64,000 nt of DNA, taken from JAVJUV01 sp047314965 (lineage in GTDB: Bacteria; Pseudomonadota; Alphaproteobacteria; Rhodobacterales; Rhodobacteraceae). The DNA lies in the NCBI RefSeq assembly GCF_047314965.1, contig NZ_JBLBVK010000043.1, forward strand, positions 48,593-112,592, in the 5' to 3' direction. The position numbers and the translations under genes are program-made. The notes beneath the pieces were generated by a model. It saw only the letters and a program-made list of their open reading frames with translations. It searched no databases and was not told where the DNA came from. Below are positions 1 to 8,987 of this stretch, piece after piece (positions within the stretch are counted from its first letter, which is position 1; each line of letters opens with the position of its first letter).

Positions 1-160
1 CTGCCGAGACCATCGACGACAAACCACTATCGTCGTCGGAAGTTGAATCACCGCCGCCAAGCACCTCGAACAGCCGTCCGAAGAAACCCCGCGTACTCTC
101 GTCGTCTTCCTGGCGCGCGCCCTGCGCTGCGCTAGAAGACCCGTCGCCCGTTTCGCCCAT
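1..160 (-). CDS. CorC/hemolysin-family CBS-domain protein, N-terminal fragment
   Basis: Only the first 53 codons are inside the window; the gene runs off the left edge. The minus-strand ATG at 158-160 overlaps the ybeY stop by one base (TGATG), so the two are translationally coupled. The visible part is a polar, acidic tail (MGETGDGSSSAAQG...) followed by a GFFGRLFEVLG stretch, as in roseobacter CorC-like proteins lying downstream of ybeY. The CBS pair and CorC_HlyC domain that would prove the call lie outside, so the assignment rests mainly on the ybeY-corC gene order. Confidence 0.6.
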   Translation of the reverse strand, partial: MGETGDGSSSAAQGARQEDDESTRGFFGRLFEVLGGGDSTSDDDSGLSSMVSA

Positions 161-684
161 CAATCCTTTCCATCATCAATCGGGCCCGCAGAGCCCGACC
201 CATTATATGGGTCTGGCACCCCAAGCTTGCCAAGTATCGCTATTTCGACAGCTTCCATCAAGTCACCGTCGCCCTCGCGCACATGATCGTAACCCAAAAG
301 ATGCAATGTTCCGTGAACAATCAGGTGAATTGCATGATCCGTTAGCGGTTTCCCGCCGGCTTCGGCCTCTCGCGAACAGGTATCGAAGGCGATCGCGATG
401 TCACCGAGTTCGGGATCACCGACCGGTGCGGCAGGAACCCCTCCCTCAACTTCCGCGCCGCGTTCCTCAGAGGGCCATGACAGCACATTTGTCGGCTGCG
501 GCTTGCCACGGAAATCCGCGTTGAGTTCGGCAATCCGCGCGTCGTCGCATCCCATCACAACGATCTCCCACGCGTCAGGCTCTAGCCCAAGATGTAGAAG
601 CGCAGCCGCGACTGCGCGCTCCGCGGTCTCCTCAAGCCCGGCTGCCTCCCAGCGCTGATCTTCGATGACGACATCCACTGACAT
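160..684 (-). CDS. ybeY: Endoribonuclease YbeY (rRNA maturation factor)
   Basis: Single-strand endoribonuclease involved in 16S rRNA 3' maturation and ribosome quality control. The zinc motif H-x3-H-x5-H is intact in HGTLHLLGYDH (residues 124-134), and the conserved NxxFRGKxxxTNVLSWP block is at about 55-71. The protein is 174 residues, normal for the alphaproteobacterial family, with a short charged tail. It overlaps the following corC-like start. phoH, which usually precedes ybeY, is not immediately upstream: 685-827 is non-coding and a divergent sugar dehydrogenase starts at 828. Confidence 0.95.
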   Translation of the reverse strand: MSVDVVIEDQRWEAAGLEETAERAVAAALLHLGLEPDAWEIVVMGCDDARIAELNADFRGKPQPTNVLSWPSEERGAEVEGGVPAAPVGDPELGDIAIAFDTCSREAEAGGKPLTDHAIHLIVHGTLHLLGYDHVREGDGDLMEAVEIAILGKLGVPDPYNGSGSAGPIDDGKD

Positions 685-827
685 GGCCTTTCCTTACAGA
701 CGAAGCCGCGGCGCCGCCAGAGCAGTCCACTATGTGAAACTTCGAATGAGGTCTGGTGCTCGCGCCTTGATTTCTCCCGTCATTCTGCGATGAGCTAAAC
801 CAAAAATCGGAACCTTCAGGCCAGACC

Positions 828-1595
828 ATGACGACCGCCATCTTCCCCGACCTCAAAGAAGCCTCCGTTTTCGTAACCGGAGGCGCATCAGGCATCGGGG
901 CCGCGCTGGTCGAAGGTTTCGCGGCACAGGGCGCGCGCGTCGCCTTTGCGGATCTTCTTGACGGGAACGCATGCGCCGATGCCATTGCGGACAGAACAGG
1001 CAATCGGCCCCTGCCCCTTCAGACCGACGTCACCGACGTGCCTGCCCTTCGCGCCGCCATTGCCGAAGCGGCCAGTGTCCATGGCCCGGTTACGGTACTT
1101 GTGAACAACGCCGCCTGGGATGACCGCAGGGGCGCACTCGACGTGGACGAGGCTTACTGGGACAAGATGCAGGCGCTAAACCTGAAGCATCAGTTCTTCG
1201 CCGCGCAGGCCGTCGTGCCGGGGATGCAGGCCGCGGGCGGCGGGAGAATCGTAAATTTCAGTTCGATCAGTTACATGATGGGCATGGGAGATTACCCGGC
1301 ATACACGTCGGCCAAGGCCGCAATCACAGCGCTGACACGGTCTTTTGCGCGGGAATTCGGCCGCGACAATATCCGCGTCAACGCCGTCATGCCCGGTTGG
1401 GTACTGACCCCGCGCCAGATGGAGCTCTGGGCTTCGCCCGAGGCGCTCGATGCCTTCCAGTCAAAAATGTGCCTGCCCGAGCATCTGAAACCCGAAGACA
1501 TGGTGGCCCCGGTCCTGTTTCTCGCCTCGGAGGCCTCTACGGTGATGACCGGCCAGGCGTTGGTCGTCGACGGCGGCGTCGTGGTGACCGGGTGA
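828..1595 (+). CDS. SDR-family sugar dehydrogenase, probably D-galactose 1-dehydrogenase
   Basis: Classical short-chain dehydrogenase of 255 residues. It has the cofactor loop TGGASGIG (17-24), NNAA (93-96), the catalytic S146 and the Y159-xxx-K163 pair, and ends in the usual VVDGG tail. Position gives the likely substrate: it starts an operon with dgoK, dgoA, an SMP-30 lactonase and a beta-galactosidase, so oxidation of D-galactose to galactonolactone is the best guess. L-arabinose or another aldose remains possible, because SDR sequence alone does not fix the sugar. Its stop overlaps the dgoK start (TGATG). Confidence 0.8.
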   Translation: MTTAIFPDLKEASVFVTGGASGIGAALVEGFAAQGARVAFADLLDGNACADAIADRTGNRPLPLQTDVTDVPALRAAIAEAASVHGPVTVLVNNAAWDDRRGALDVDEAYWDKMQALNLKHQFFAAQAVVPGMQAAGGGRIVNFSSISYMMGMGDYPAYTSAKAAITALTRSFAREFGRDNIRVNAVMPGWVLTPRQMELWASPEALDAFQSKMCLPEHLKPEDMVAPVLFLASEASTVMTGQALVVDGGVVVTG

Positions 1596-2506
1596 TGGGT
1601 GCAGAAAGCCGATACGCCGACTGGATCGCCGTGGACTGGGGCACCTCCCACCTGCGCGCCTGGGCCATGCGGCAGGACAAGCCCGTGGCGGAGAGTGCGT
1701 CCGAGAAGGGCATGGGAACCCTTGAGCGTTCCGGCTTCGAACCCGCCCTCCTCGATCTGATCGGCCCGTGGCTCGGACAGGATCGCATGACCGTCGTTGC
1801 CTGCGGCATGGTTGGCTCGCGCCAGGGCTGGACCGAGGCGGCCTACGGAGCGGTGCCAGCCAATCCCATGCCCGGGCGCATGACACGGGCCGAGACCCAT
1901 GACAAACGGCTCGCCGTACACATCCTGCCGGGCCTGAAACAGGACAACCCTGCGGATGTCATGCGCGGCGAGGAAACTCAGATCGCCGGATATCTTGCCA
2001 GTGCGCCGCGCTTTGACGGCGTCATATGCCTGCCCGGCACCCACACGAAATGGGCGCAGATTTCCGCGGGCGAGGTCATCAGCTTTCGCACGTTTATGAC
2101 CGGCGAATTGTTCGCGCTATTGTCGACGCAGTCTGTTCTGCGTCACACCGTCGGCAACGGTTGGGACGAGACAGCCTTCGCCGAAGCCGTCAGCGACGCC
2201 ATTGCCAGACCCGAAGCAACAGCGGCGCGTCTCTTTTCACTTCGTGCCGAGGGTCTCCTGCACGGTCTTGGCCCGGCTGCCGCCCGTGCGCGCCTCTCGG
2301 GCGCGCTGATCGGCGCGGAACTTGCCGCATCCCGCCCCTACTGGCTGGGACAGGATATCGTCATCATAGGCGCGACCGGTCTGGCCTCTCGCTACCAGGA
2401 AGCGCTGGCCCAGCAAGGGCTTGCGCCACGCACCATCGACGCAACAGAGGCCACGCTGGCGGGATTGACCACAGCCTGGCGCACCCTCGAAGAGGCCGTG
2501 ACATGA
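1595..2506 (+). CDS. dgoK: 2-dehydro-3-deoxygalactonokinase
   Basis: Phosphorylates 2-keto-3-deoxy-galactonate with ATP to give KDPGal in the De Ley-Doudoroff pathway. The ASKHA-type phosphate loop DWGTSHLR is at 14-21, and the family signatures DVMRGEETQ (121-129) and PGTHTKW (147-153) are present. I chose the ATG at 1595 because it overlaps the dehydrogenase stop by one base and gives 303 residues, normal for DgoK; the open frame runs further upstream without homology. The stop overlaps the dgoA start (ATGA). Confidence 0.93.
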   Translation: MGAESRYADWIAVDWGTSHLRAWAMRQDKPVAESASEKGMGTLERSGFEPALLDLIGPWLGQDRMTVVACGMVGSRQGWTEAAYGAVPANPMPGRMTRAETHDKRLAVHILPGLKQDNPADVMRGEETQIAGYLASAPRFDGVICLPGTHTKWAQISAGEVISFRTFMTGELFALLSTQSVLRHTVGNGWDETAFAEAVSDAIARPEATAARLFSLRAEGLLHGLGPAAARARLSGALIGAELAASRPYWLGQDIVIIGATGLASRYQEALAQQGLAPRTIDATEATLAGLTTAWRTLEEAVT

Positions 2507-3108
2507 GCCACCCCCTGATCGCCATCCTGCGTGGCATCACCCCGGACGAAGCGCTGCCGGTCGGCGAAGCCTTGATCGAGGCCGGAATCGACAGGATCGA
2601 AGTCCCGCTGAACTCGCCGCATCCGCTGCATTCCATCGAGAAGATGGCCGACAGCTTCGGTAGCCACGCCCTGATCGGCGCAGGCACCGTGCTGACCGCG
2701 GCCCAGGTACGCGAAGTCGCCGATGCGGGCGGCCGCCTGGTGGTCTCTCCCAACTGCGACGAGGACGTGATCCGAGCCACGGTTGCGGCAGGTCTGCAAA
2801 GCTTCCCGGGCGTTCTGACCCCGAGCGAATGCTTCGCGGCTTTGAAATACGGGGCAACCGGGCTCAAGGTCTTTCCGGCCTTCCAGATGGGCGTCGAAGG
2901 GCTGAAGGCGCTCCGCGCGGTGCTGCCCGCTGAAACCCAGGTCTACATGGTTGGCGGCGTCGGACCTGAAGGCTTCGCCGCCTGGCGGAGGGCCGGCGCG
3001 AACGGCTTCGGGTTGGGCAGCAATCTCTACCGTCCGGGCGATACCGCCGAAAAGGTCGCCAATCAGGCACGCGCAATCGTCACGGCATGGGAGGCCACGG
3101 AAAAATGA
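2503..3108 (+). CDS. dgoA: 2-dehydro-3-deoxy-6-phosphogalactonate aldolase
   Basis: Class I aldolase that cleaves KDPGal to pyruvate and glyceraldehyde 3-phosphate. The 201-residue (beta/alpha)8 KDPG/KDPGal-type protein has RGITPDEA near the N-terminus, the general-base glutamate in RIEVPL (E33), GAGTVL (59-64), and the Schiff-base lysine in GLKVFPA (K122). The C-terminal phosphate site is GVGPE...GLGSNLY. The ATG at 2503 overlaps the dgoK stop and the gene's own stop overlaps the lactonase start, so these genes are co-translated. Confidence 0.93.
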   Translation: MSHPLIAILRGITPDEALPVGEALIEAGIDRIEVPLNSPHPLHSIEKMADSFGSHALIGAGTVLTAAQVREVADAGGRLVVSPNCDEDVIRATVAAGLQSFPGVLTPSECFAALKYGATGLKVFPAFQMGVEGLKALRAVLPAETQVYMVGGVGPEGFAAWRRAGANGFGLGSNLYRPGDTAEKVANQARAIVTAWEATEK

Positions 3109-3965
3109 GCCAGGTCTATGATGAAACCGTCTGCTCGCTGGGCGAAGGCCCGCTCTGGCATCCGACACGCGGCCAACTCTACTGGTTCGACATCCATGGC
3201 TCCGCTCTCCATACGAACGAGAACGGCACGCACCGGCGCTGGGACTTCGACGAGAACGTCTCGGCGGCAGGTTGGGTCGATGACACTCACTTGCTGGTGG
3301 CTTCCGAGACCCGGCTTTTTCGCTTCAACGTGGAAACCGGTGCCTCGGAAGACGTGATCGGACTCGAGGCCGACAACCGCGACACGCGCTCGAACGACGG
3401 CCGCGCCGACCCTTGGGGCGGCTTCTGGATCGGCACCATGGCCAAGCATGAAGGCACGCCGACAGGCGCATTCTATCGCTTCTATCGCGGCGAGTTACGC
3501 CAGCTCTACGGCGGCATCACGATCCCGAACGCCTGCTGTTTCACGCCCGATCGCACTCAGGCGGTTTTCTGCGACACCATCGATAACAAGGTAAAGCGGG
3601 TCGCGCTCGATCCCGAAACCGGCTGGCCCGCCGCGGAACCCGAGGTCTGGCTCGATCTCTCGGGCGAACCCTGGGGCGTCGACGGCGCCGTCATCGACGC
3701 CGACGGTAATTTCTGGAACGCGCAATGGAACGGCTGGCGCGTCGCCTGCTACGCACCGGACGGCACGCTCACCCGAACCGTCGCGGTGGGGGGCGCGCAT
3801 TCCTCGTGCCCCGCCTTCGGAGGCAAAGACCTGACCACCCTCTTCGTGACGACAGCCGGCGGCAGGGTCACGGACGAGGACCGGACCCGCTCGGCAGATC
3901 AGGGCAAGGTCTTCTACGAAGAGAACGTCGCAAAGGGTCAGGCCGAACACAGGGTCATTCTCTGA
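3105..3965 (+). CDS. SMP-30/gluconolactonase-family sugar lactonase
   Basis: Six-bladed beta-propeller lactonase of 286 residues that would open galactono-1,4-lactone to galactonate. Family hallmarks visible are LGEGPLW (metal glutamate near the N-terminus), SNDGRADPWGGFWIGTM, the PNACCFTPD blade and PWGVDGAVIDADGN (metal aspartate). The start at 3105 overlaps the dgoA stop (ATGA) and removes six residues of upstream open frame. In pathway order it acts between the SDR dehydrogenase and the missing galactonate dehydratase. Confidence 0.87.
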   Translation: MSQVYDETVCSLGEGPLWHPTRGQLYWFDIHGSALHTNENGTHRRWDFDENVSAAGWVDDTHLLVASETRLFRFNVETGASEDVIGLEADNRDTRSNDGRADPWGGFWIGTMAKHEGTPTGAFYRFYRGELRQLYGGITIPNACCFTPDRTQAVFCDTIDNKVKRVALDPETGWPAAEPEVWLDLSGEPWGVDGAVIDADGNFWNAQWNGWRVACYAPDGTLTRTVAVGGAHSSCPAFGGKDLTTLFVTTAGGRVTDEDRTRSADQGKVFYEENVAKGQAEHRVIL

Positions 3966-3995
3966 ACTGAAGCCGAACCTGTCTGTATACGCATC

Positions 3996-4012
3996 GCCGC
4001 CTTTCCGGCGGC
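3996..4012 (+). terminator. GC-rich hairpin between lactonase and beta-galactosidase genes
   Basis: A perfect 6-bp stem, GCCGCC/GGCGGC, with a TTTCC loop lies in the 64-bp gap between the lactonase stop and the galactosidase start. No T-run follows, so it is not a canonical intrinsic terminator. It could be an attenuator or an mRNA-stabilising element that sets different levels for the two parts of the operon. Confidence 0.35.
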
Positions 4013-4029
4013 AAACCTCAGAGGACATC

Positions 4030-5943
4030 ATGACACCGACTCTCGGCGTCTGCTACTACCCCGAACATTGGCCGGAAGAGCAATGGGCCGATGATGCGCG
4101 TCGCATGAAAGAAGCTGGCCTGACCTGGGTCCGGATCGGCGAATTCGCTTGGTCGCGCATGGAGGCCCACCCCGGAAAACTTACTTTCGCCTGGCTCGAC
4201 CGCGCTATCGACACGCTGGGCGCCGCCGGTCTCAAGGTCGTGCTTGGCACGCCCACCGCCACTCCGCCCCGCTGGATGCTCGAGCGCCACCCCGACATGC
4301 TGGCCGTGGACGCGCAGGGACGACCGCGCAAGTTTGGCTCTCGCCGTCACTACTGTTTCAGCCACGAAGGCTACCGCGAGGAATGCCGCCGCATCGCGCA
4401 GCTCTTGGGAGAACGCTACGGGAAAAACCCCCATGTGCAGGCTTGGCAGATCGACAACGAGTACGCCTGCCACGACACCACGGTCAGCTATTCCGACGCC
4501 GCCCTCCGCGGGTTCCGCAACTGGCTGGCACAAAAATACCAGTCTCCCGACGCCCTCAACCGCGCCTGGGGCAACGTTTTCTGGTCCATGGAGTATGCCG
4601 ACTTTTCGGAAATCGACCTGCCCAACCTGACAGTGACAGAGCCGAACCCGGCCCATGTGCTCGATTTCCGCCGCTTCTCATCGGATCAGGTGGCTGCGTT
4701 CAACAAGGTTCAGACGGATGCGCTTCGCCCGCTGACCGACCGACCCCTTATCCACAACTACATGGGCCGCGAAACCTCGTTCGATCATTTCAAGGTCGGC
4801 GCCGACCTTGATATCGCGTCATGGGACAGCTACCCGATCGGCTTCCTCTCCGACCGCCTCGACGCGTCCGACGAGGACAAGTGCCGCTATCTCCGTCAGG
4901 GTGACCCCGACAACCAGGCGTTCCATCACGATCTCTACCGCGCCGTCGGACGCGGCCGTTGGTGGGTTATGGAACAGCAACCCGGCCCGGTGAACTGGGC
5001 ACCGTGGAACCCGGCACCTCTGCCGGGCATGGCCCGCCTCTGGGCATGGGAAGCCTTCGCGCACGGTGCCGAGGCAGTCTGCTATTTCCGCTGGCGACAG
5101 GCACCTTTCGCGCAGGAACAGCACCACGCCGGACTGCTCCGCCCTGACAGCGAGGCAGCACCTGCTCTTTCTGAAGCTATTGAAGTAGCTCGTGAATTAA
5201 TTGACCTCGAGCAAGTCTCTCCGACGAACGCCCCCGCTGCCCTGATCTTCGACTACGAAGCATCCTGGGTCTTCGAGACCCAGCCCCAAGGTGCGGACTT
5301 CACCTATTTCGGTCTCGTACTCGATGCCTACCGAGCACTCCGCCGTGCCGGGGTATCAATCGATATCGTGCCGCCCGACGCACCGCTCGAGGACTACAGT
5401 CTGATCCTCGCCCCGGGCCTTGCAATCATGTCCGACGCGCTGAAAAGCCGTCTTGCGGCCTCGGGCGCGATCACCATCGTTGGACCAAGGTCCGGAGCCA
5501 AGACCCCCGAAGGATCAATCCCCGTGCCGCTTCCCCCGGACCTGCCGGGCCTCGACGCGACCGTCAGCCTTGTCGAAAGCCTTCCTCCTCGTGTCAGCGA
5601 ACCCTTCGATGGCGACGGCGCGTTCATCCGCTGGTCCGAGCATCTCGAGGGCGGGGCGGATGCCCTGGTCGTCACGCGTGCCGGTCGACCCGCACTGGTA
5701 GGCTCGGGTACACTGCGATATCTCGCCGGGTGGCCTGACGCCGAGGGCTGGAACCGGATCATCGCCTTGGCCGCCACCGATGCGGGGCTGAAGACGACAT
5801 TGCTGCCCGATGGCCTGCGCCTCCGCGACACCGCATCCCACCGCTTCGCGTTCAACTACGCGCCCGAACCGGTGACGTGGCAAGGCCAGACGATCCCGCC
5901 CGCAGGTGTGCATTGGTGGCCCCTCGATCAGATCCCGAAATAG
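4030..5943 (+). CDS. GH42 beta-galactosidase
   Basis: Hydrolyses terminal beta-D-galactosides and so feeds galactose to the upstream oxidative pathway. The 637-residue protein starts with the GH42 opening GVCYYPEHWPEEQW. The acid/base glutamate is in QIDNEY (E144) and the nucleophile in WVMEQQPGPVNW (E315). A trimerisation-like domain and a C-terminal beta domain follow. No signal peptide is visible, so it is cytoplasmic. An AGAGGAC Shine-Dalgarno sits just before the ATG. The 3' end overlaps the convergent glycosyltransferase gene by 16 bp. Confidence 0.94.
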   Translation: MTPTLGVCYYPEHWPEEQWADDARRMKEAGLTWVRIGEFAWSRMEAHPGKLTFAWLDRAIDTLGAAGLKVVLGTPTATPPRWMLERHPDMLAVDAQGRPRKFGSRRHYCFSHEGYREECRRIAQLLGERYGKNPHVQAWQIDNEYACHDTTVSYSDAALRGFRNWLAQKYQSPDALNRAWGNVFWSMEYADFSEIDLPNLTVTEPNPAHVLDFRRFSSDQVAAFNKVQTDALRPLTDRPLIHNYMGRETSFDHFKVGADLDIASWDSYPIGFLSDRLDASDEDKCRYLRQGDPDNQAFHHDLYRAVGRGRWWVMEQQPGPVNWAPWNPAPLPGMARLWAWEAFAHGAEAVCYFRWRQAPFAQEQHHAGLLRPDSEAAPALSEAIEVARELIDLEQVSPTNAPAALIFDYEASWVFETQPQGADFTYFGLVLDAYRALRRAGVSIDIVPPDAPLEDYSLILAPGLAIMSDALKSRLAASGAITIVGPRSGAKTPEGSIPVPLPPDLPGLDATVSLVESLPPRVSEPFDGDGAFIRWSEHLEGGADALVVTRAGRPALVGSGTLRYLAGWPDAEGWNRIIALAATDAGLKTTLLPDGLRLRDTASHRFAFNYAPEPVTWQGQTIPPAGVHWWPLDQIPK

Positions 5944-7982
5944 AACCGTTCGGAGACGTCTCTTTCCAGGATGGCATCCGGAATGACCTGAGGCCCGGTA
6001 TAGAAGACGCGCGACCCGAAATTCGGGGTCATCCGCGACAGTTTCTGCAACCGTGGCCCCGTGATCTCCGCATAAAAGGCGGCATAGTCCGCGTCCGCGC
6101 GTAATCGCGCGATACGTGACCTGTGCCAGTCAACCGCCCCGCTGTGCGCCTCGGACACGCCGGGAATAAGGCACAACCGGTCCCGCTCGGCCGCCACGCG
6201 ATCGTCAAACCGCCGGATCGAATGATCTTCGGTCACATTATGGTTCATCCGAAACCAATAGCCCGCTCCCTGGTCGTGACCGACATGGTTGACGCGCCCG
6301 CGTTCCCGCTTGACCAGGAAGCTCTCGGCAGACCGCACGGCATAATGGTTGATGGTCGCGATTTCATAGCCCCAGCACTCCGGCGTCATGCGCCACCCCG
6401 ACTGCCAGAGCCTTCGCGGCAGCGGACGGCCCGTGCCCTCGACCCAGTGCAGCGCCTCCGCCTTTTCAGGATTCAAATCGTTCGGTCGATGCACACCGAT
6501 ACGCCCGAATGTTCCATCGTTCCTGTAAAGCGTCTTGAACGCCCAGGCCTGCAGGGGCCGGGGCGCATATTCCGGCGCGCACAAGGGAAACAGCCGAACA
6601 ACGGGCGTGTCCTCGAACCGATGGCGGTCCGCATTGCCGAAGAGCCGCCAGGGAATCGAGATCGCGCCCGCTCCGGGCGTTGCGGCAAAAAGATCCGAAA
6701 CGAAACCGTCTCCAGCATGGATATTGAGGTACTCATCGACATCGAGCGTCAGCAGCCAGCCTGCATCTCGCACGACAGCCTCGGCCTCGGCAGCACGGAA
6801 AGCGGCGCGCTGTGGCGGTTGCCCACTCCGTCCGTGCGGATTGTCCCTCCGCACCACGCCCGTGTCTTCGAGAAGGTCCAGAAGCCGGTCGGTGCCATCC
6901 TCGCAATCGTTCGTGTAGACGACAAAACGCTCGATCCCGATCGCTCGATGGTGCGCGATCCAGTCAAGGATGAACGGCCCTTCGTTCTTCATCGCGGTCA
7001 CGATGGTGACATCGCAAGCTTCGGAACGCCCATTTTGCAACACCCTCCTCGCTGGGCGACGGACGGGCGGGCGTCTCTTGTAGGCGCCACTCATCATCTC
7101 GACCAGCACCGGGTCCTCGATCAGCGTGCCTTTCGACACCAGCTTTCCGATGGTGACACCGGGATGGGCCACTCCCATAGCGCGCCGAAACTCCGCCGGT
7201 CGCTCCTCTGCCAGCGGCATGTTTCCGATGCGGTTTGGCCGCCAGACTGCCCGGTCGGAGCAGGTCCCCGGGGCAACACACCAGCTCGCGAGCCGCCGTA
7301 TGTCGTGCAGCCTTGCCGCGACGTGATCTCCGTGATGTGCTGGTTTTCCCTGTCTCAGTCGCCAAGGGAAGATCTCGCTTCCTGTCAGTGCCAACGCCTC
7401 GCCTTCCAGTCCGCCGGCACGGTCGAAAGGCGTGCCGATCCGGTCCTGCATCAAAAGATCCGAGATCGACAGACAAGCGACAGCGCGGGCTTCGGACAGA
7501 AACCGGTGACGCAGCAACTCGAAAAAACCGAATGTCTCCGGCGACAGATCGGCGTCCCCCTCGACCAGCACGATCCGCATGCTGGCGCCCGGTCCGGATA
7601 GAGCGTCCTCCAGAACGTCGGCGTGCCGCGATGCATGGATCAGCGCTGAATCCGCTCCCAGAAAGCGCCTGTGCCAGTTCAGCCAGTCGCAAACCGCGAC
7701 CTCGGTTTCGCCGGTGTGAAACCCGAACAGCACGTTGCCCGAAGCAAGAAGTTCCGGCTCGGCGGCATCGGCTTGGTCCAGTTGTGGCGTCCAGTCCGTT
7801 GACGCCAACGGAATGCCCCGGGCACCCAAAATCCGCGCCTCATGCCCCAGCGACCTTCGGATCTGCTCCGAAGACGTTTCCGGATGCAGCGCGAGCAGCA
7901 CGTCATCGGAACGTCGAACGCCGCCAAGAACAGACACCCCGCCGACGTCGAACCCTTGAAGTCTGCGCCGCCACAGGGGCAT
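5928..7982 (-). CDS. Large glycosyltransferase family 2 protein, two-domain
   Basis: 684 residues. The second half carries a Glyco_tranf_2_4-type domain starting at CDVTIVTAMKNEGPFILDW (323-341), with the metal-binding LDVDEY at about 415-420. The first 320 residues contain a weaker echo of the same opening (FGFHTGETEVAVCDWLNWHR, 86-105), so the protein may be an ancient tandem of GT-like domains with a degenerate first copy. It is probably a cytoplasmic surface-glycan transferase; donor and acceptor are unknown. The ATG overlaps the stop of the upstream 281-residue gene (TGATG). Confidence 0.75.
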   Translation of the reverse strand: MPLWRRRLQGFDVGGVSVLGGVRRSDDVLLALHPETSSEQIRRSLGHEARILGARGIPLASTDWTPQLDQADAAEPELLASGNVLFGFHTGETEVAVCDWLNWHRRFLGADSALIHASRHADVLEDALSGPGASMRIVLVEGDADLSPETFGFFELLRHRFLSEARAVACLSISDLLMQDRIGTPFDRAGGLEGEALALTGSEIFPWRLRQGKPAHHGDHVAARLHDIRRLASWCVAPGTCSDRAVWRPNRIGNMPLAEERPAEFRRAMGVAHPGVTIGKLVSKGTLIEDPVLVEMMSGAYKRRPPVRRPARRVLQNGRSEACDVTIVTAMKNEGPFILDWIAHHRAIGIERFVVYTNDCEDGTDRLLDLLEDTGVVRRDNPHGRSGQPPQRAAFRAAEAEAVVRDAGWLLTLDVDEYLNIHAGDGFVSDLFAATPGAGAISIPWRLFGNADRHRFEDTPVVRLFPLCAPEYAPRPLQAWAFKTLYRNDGTFGRIGVHRPNDLNPEKAEALHWVEGTGRPLPRRLWQSGWRMTPECWGYEIATINHYAVRSAESFLVKRERGRVNHVGHDQGAGYWFRMNHNVTEDHSIRRFDDRVAAERDRLCLIPGVSEAHSGAVDWHRSRIARLRADADYAAFYAEITGPRLQKLSRMTPNFGSRVFYTGPQVIPDAILERDVSERFYFGI

Positions 7983-8827
7983 CAGATCACCTTAACTCGG
8001 CGCGTCGCCGCGATCTCGGCCAGATCCTCATCAAACCTCTGCAAAAGCAATTTGCGGCTCAGACGATCCAGCCCCAGTTTCTCCCGGCAAGCCGTTTCAT
8101 CCACGCGATTTCCGAACGATCGGTAAAGATCCCGCGCCACCTCGTCAGGCGGTGTGCCTTCACCCATGCGATCCAGAACCGCCTGCCCGGTCGCGTTCAG
8201 GGCCTCCCACAGGAAATGGCGCGAAGCGACCTCGCAGGCGGCCGGCCCGAATAGAAACTCCGCCACGTTCTCGCCTCCCACGGCCACGCCGCGATGGGTC
8301 AGAACAACGACCTCCGCCGCAGGCAAGGCGTCGCAAATCTCGCCAACCAGTTCCGCCCAACTGACCTCGTACAGGTGTTCCCAGGCCGTGTTGCGGATTT
8401 GCTCGGCCAGGATTTCGGAATCGACAGCCAGGAAAAGATCCGGCAGCGCATCAGGTGCAAGGATCACCCGAAACGGCTGGTCTTCAGCCACCTCCGCCAA
8501 CAGGCCAAGTTGGATCGCCGCACTGGGAAAGAGCTCGGGAGTGCGAAAGCCCTTGTTCGACGCTCCGAGAAAATTCAGGGCGGAGTAGAACGCCGGTGCA
8601 TTGTCCGACAGCGCCCGAAACGCAGCGCGCCGCTCGTCCAGGCTCTGGTCCGGATTGGCAAGCGCGCGAAGTGCCGGAGAGGCCAGCCTTGTCGGAAATG
8701 CTGCAAGTCCGGAGCGGTTCATCGCCGGACGATTGTTCCTGACGGCAAGGTTGACCGCCAAAGCATGGCGGCTCTGCGGCCCTAGGAACAAGGTCAGCCT
8801 GGGGAATGGCCCGTCGTGGCGCGGCAA
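7982..8827 (-). CDS. Sulfotransferase-like protein with degenerate PAPS loop
   Basis: 281 residues from a TTG start; an ATG at 8722 is an alternative. By eye the N-terminus (LTLFLGPQSRHALAVNLA) aligns with the opening of the sulfotransferase-like gene at 50487 (VILHIGGAKCGSSAIQAYLA), and the later RNTAWEHLYEVSWAELV segment also has a sulfotransferase feel. The phosphosulfate-binding GxxKxGSS loop is replaced by GPQSRHAL, so PAPS binding is doubtful. It is coupled to the downstream glycosyltransferase and may be a non-catalytic partner. The family relationship is my inference. Confidence 0.5.
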   Translation of the reverse strand: MPRHDGPFPRLTLFLGPQSRHALAVNLAVRNNRPAMNRSGLAAFPTRLASPALRALANPDQSLDERRAAFRALSDNAPAFYSALNFLGASNKGFRTPELFPSAAIQLGLLAEVAEDQPFRVILAPDALPDLFLAVDSEILAEQIRNTAWEHLYEVSWAELVGEICDALPAAEVVVLTHRGVAVGGENVAEFLFGPAACEVASRHFLWEALNATGQAVLDRMGEGTPPDEVARDLYRSFGNRVDETACREKLGLDRLSRKLLLQRFDEDLAEIAATRRVKVI

Positions 8828-8987
8828 GTCGATTTACCTCTGCTCTCCTGTCCGGCCTAGTCGAAGGTCGGTGCGAAAACAAGCGCGCAGCAGCCTCCCG
8901 CCCACCTCCCGCTCTTGGACACTTCGAGTATTTAATCTCCGCCCGACACAGCGTAGAAGGACGGTCAACAAATGATGGGCAAGGCAT

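Noticed and set aside
207..524. Open frame of 105 codons antisense to ybeY
   Set aside because: It is a shadow of ybeY: basic, repetitive composition and no ribosome site; the minus-strand frame has clear family motifs.
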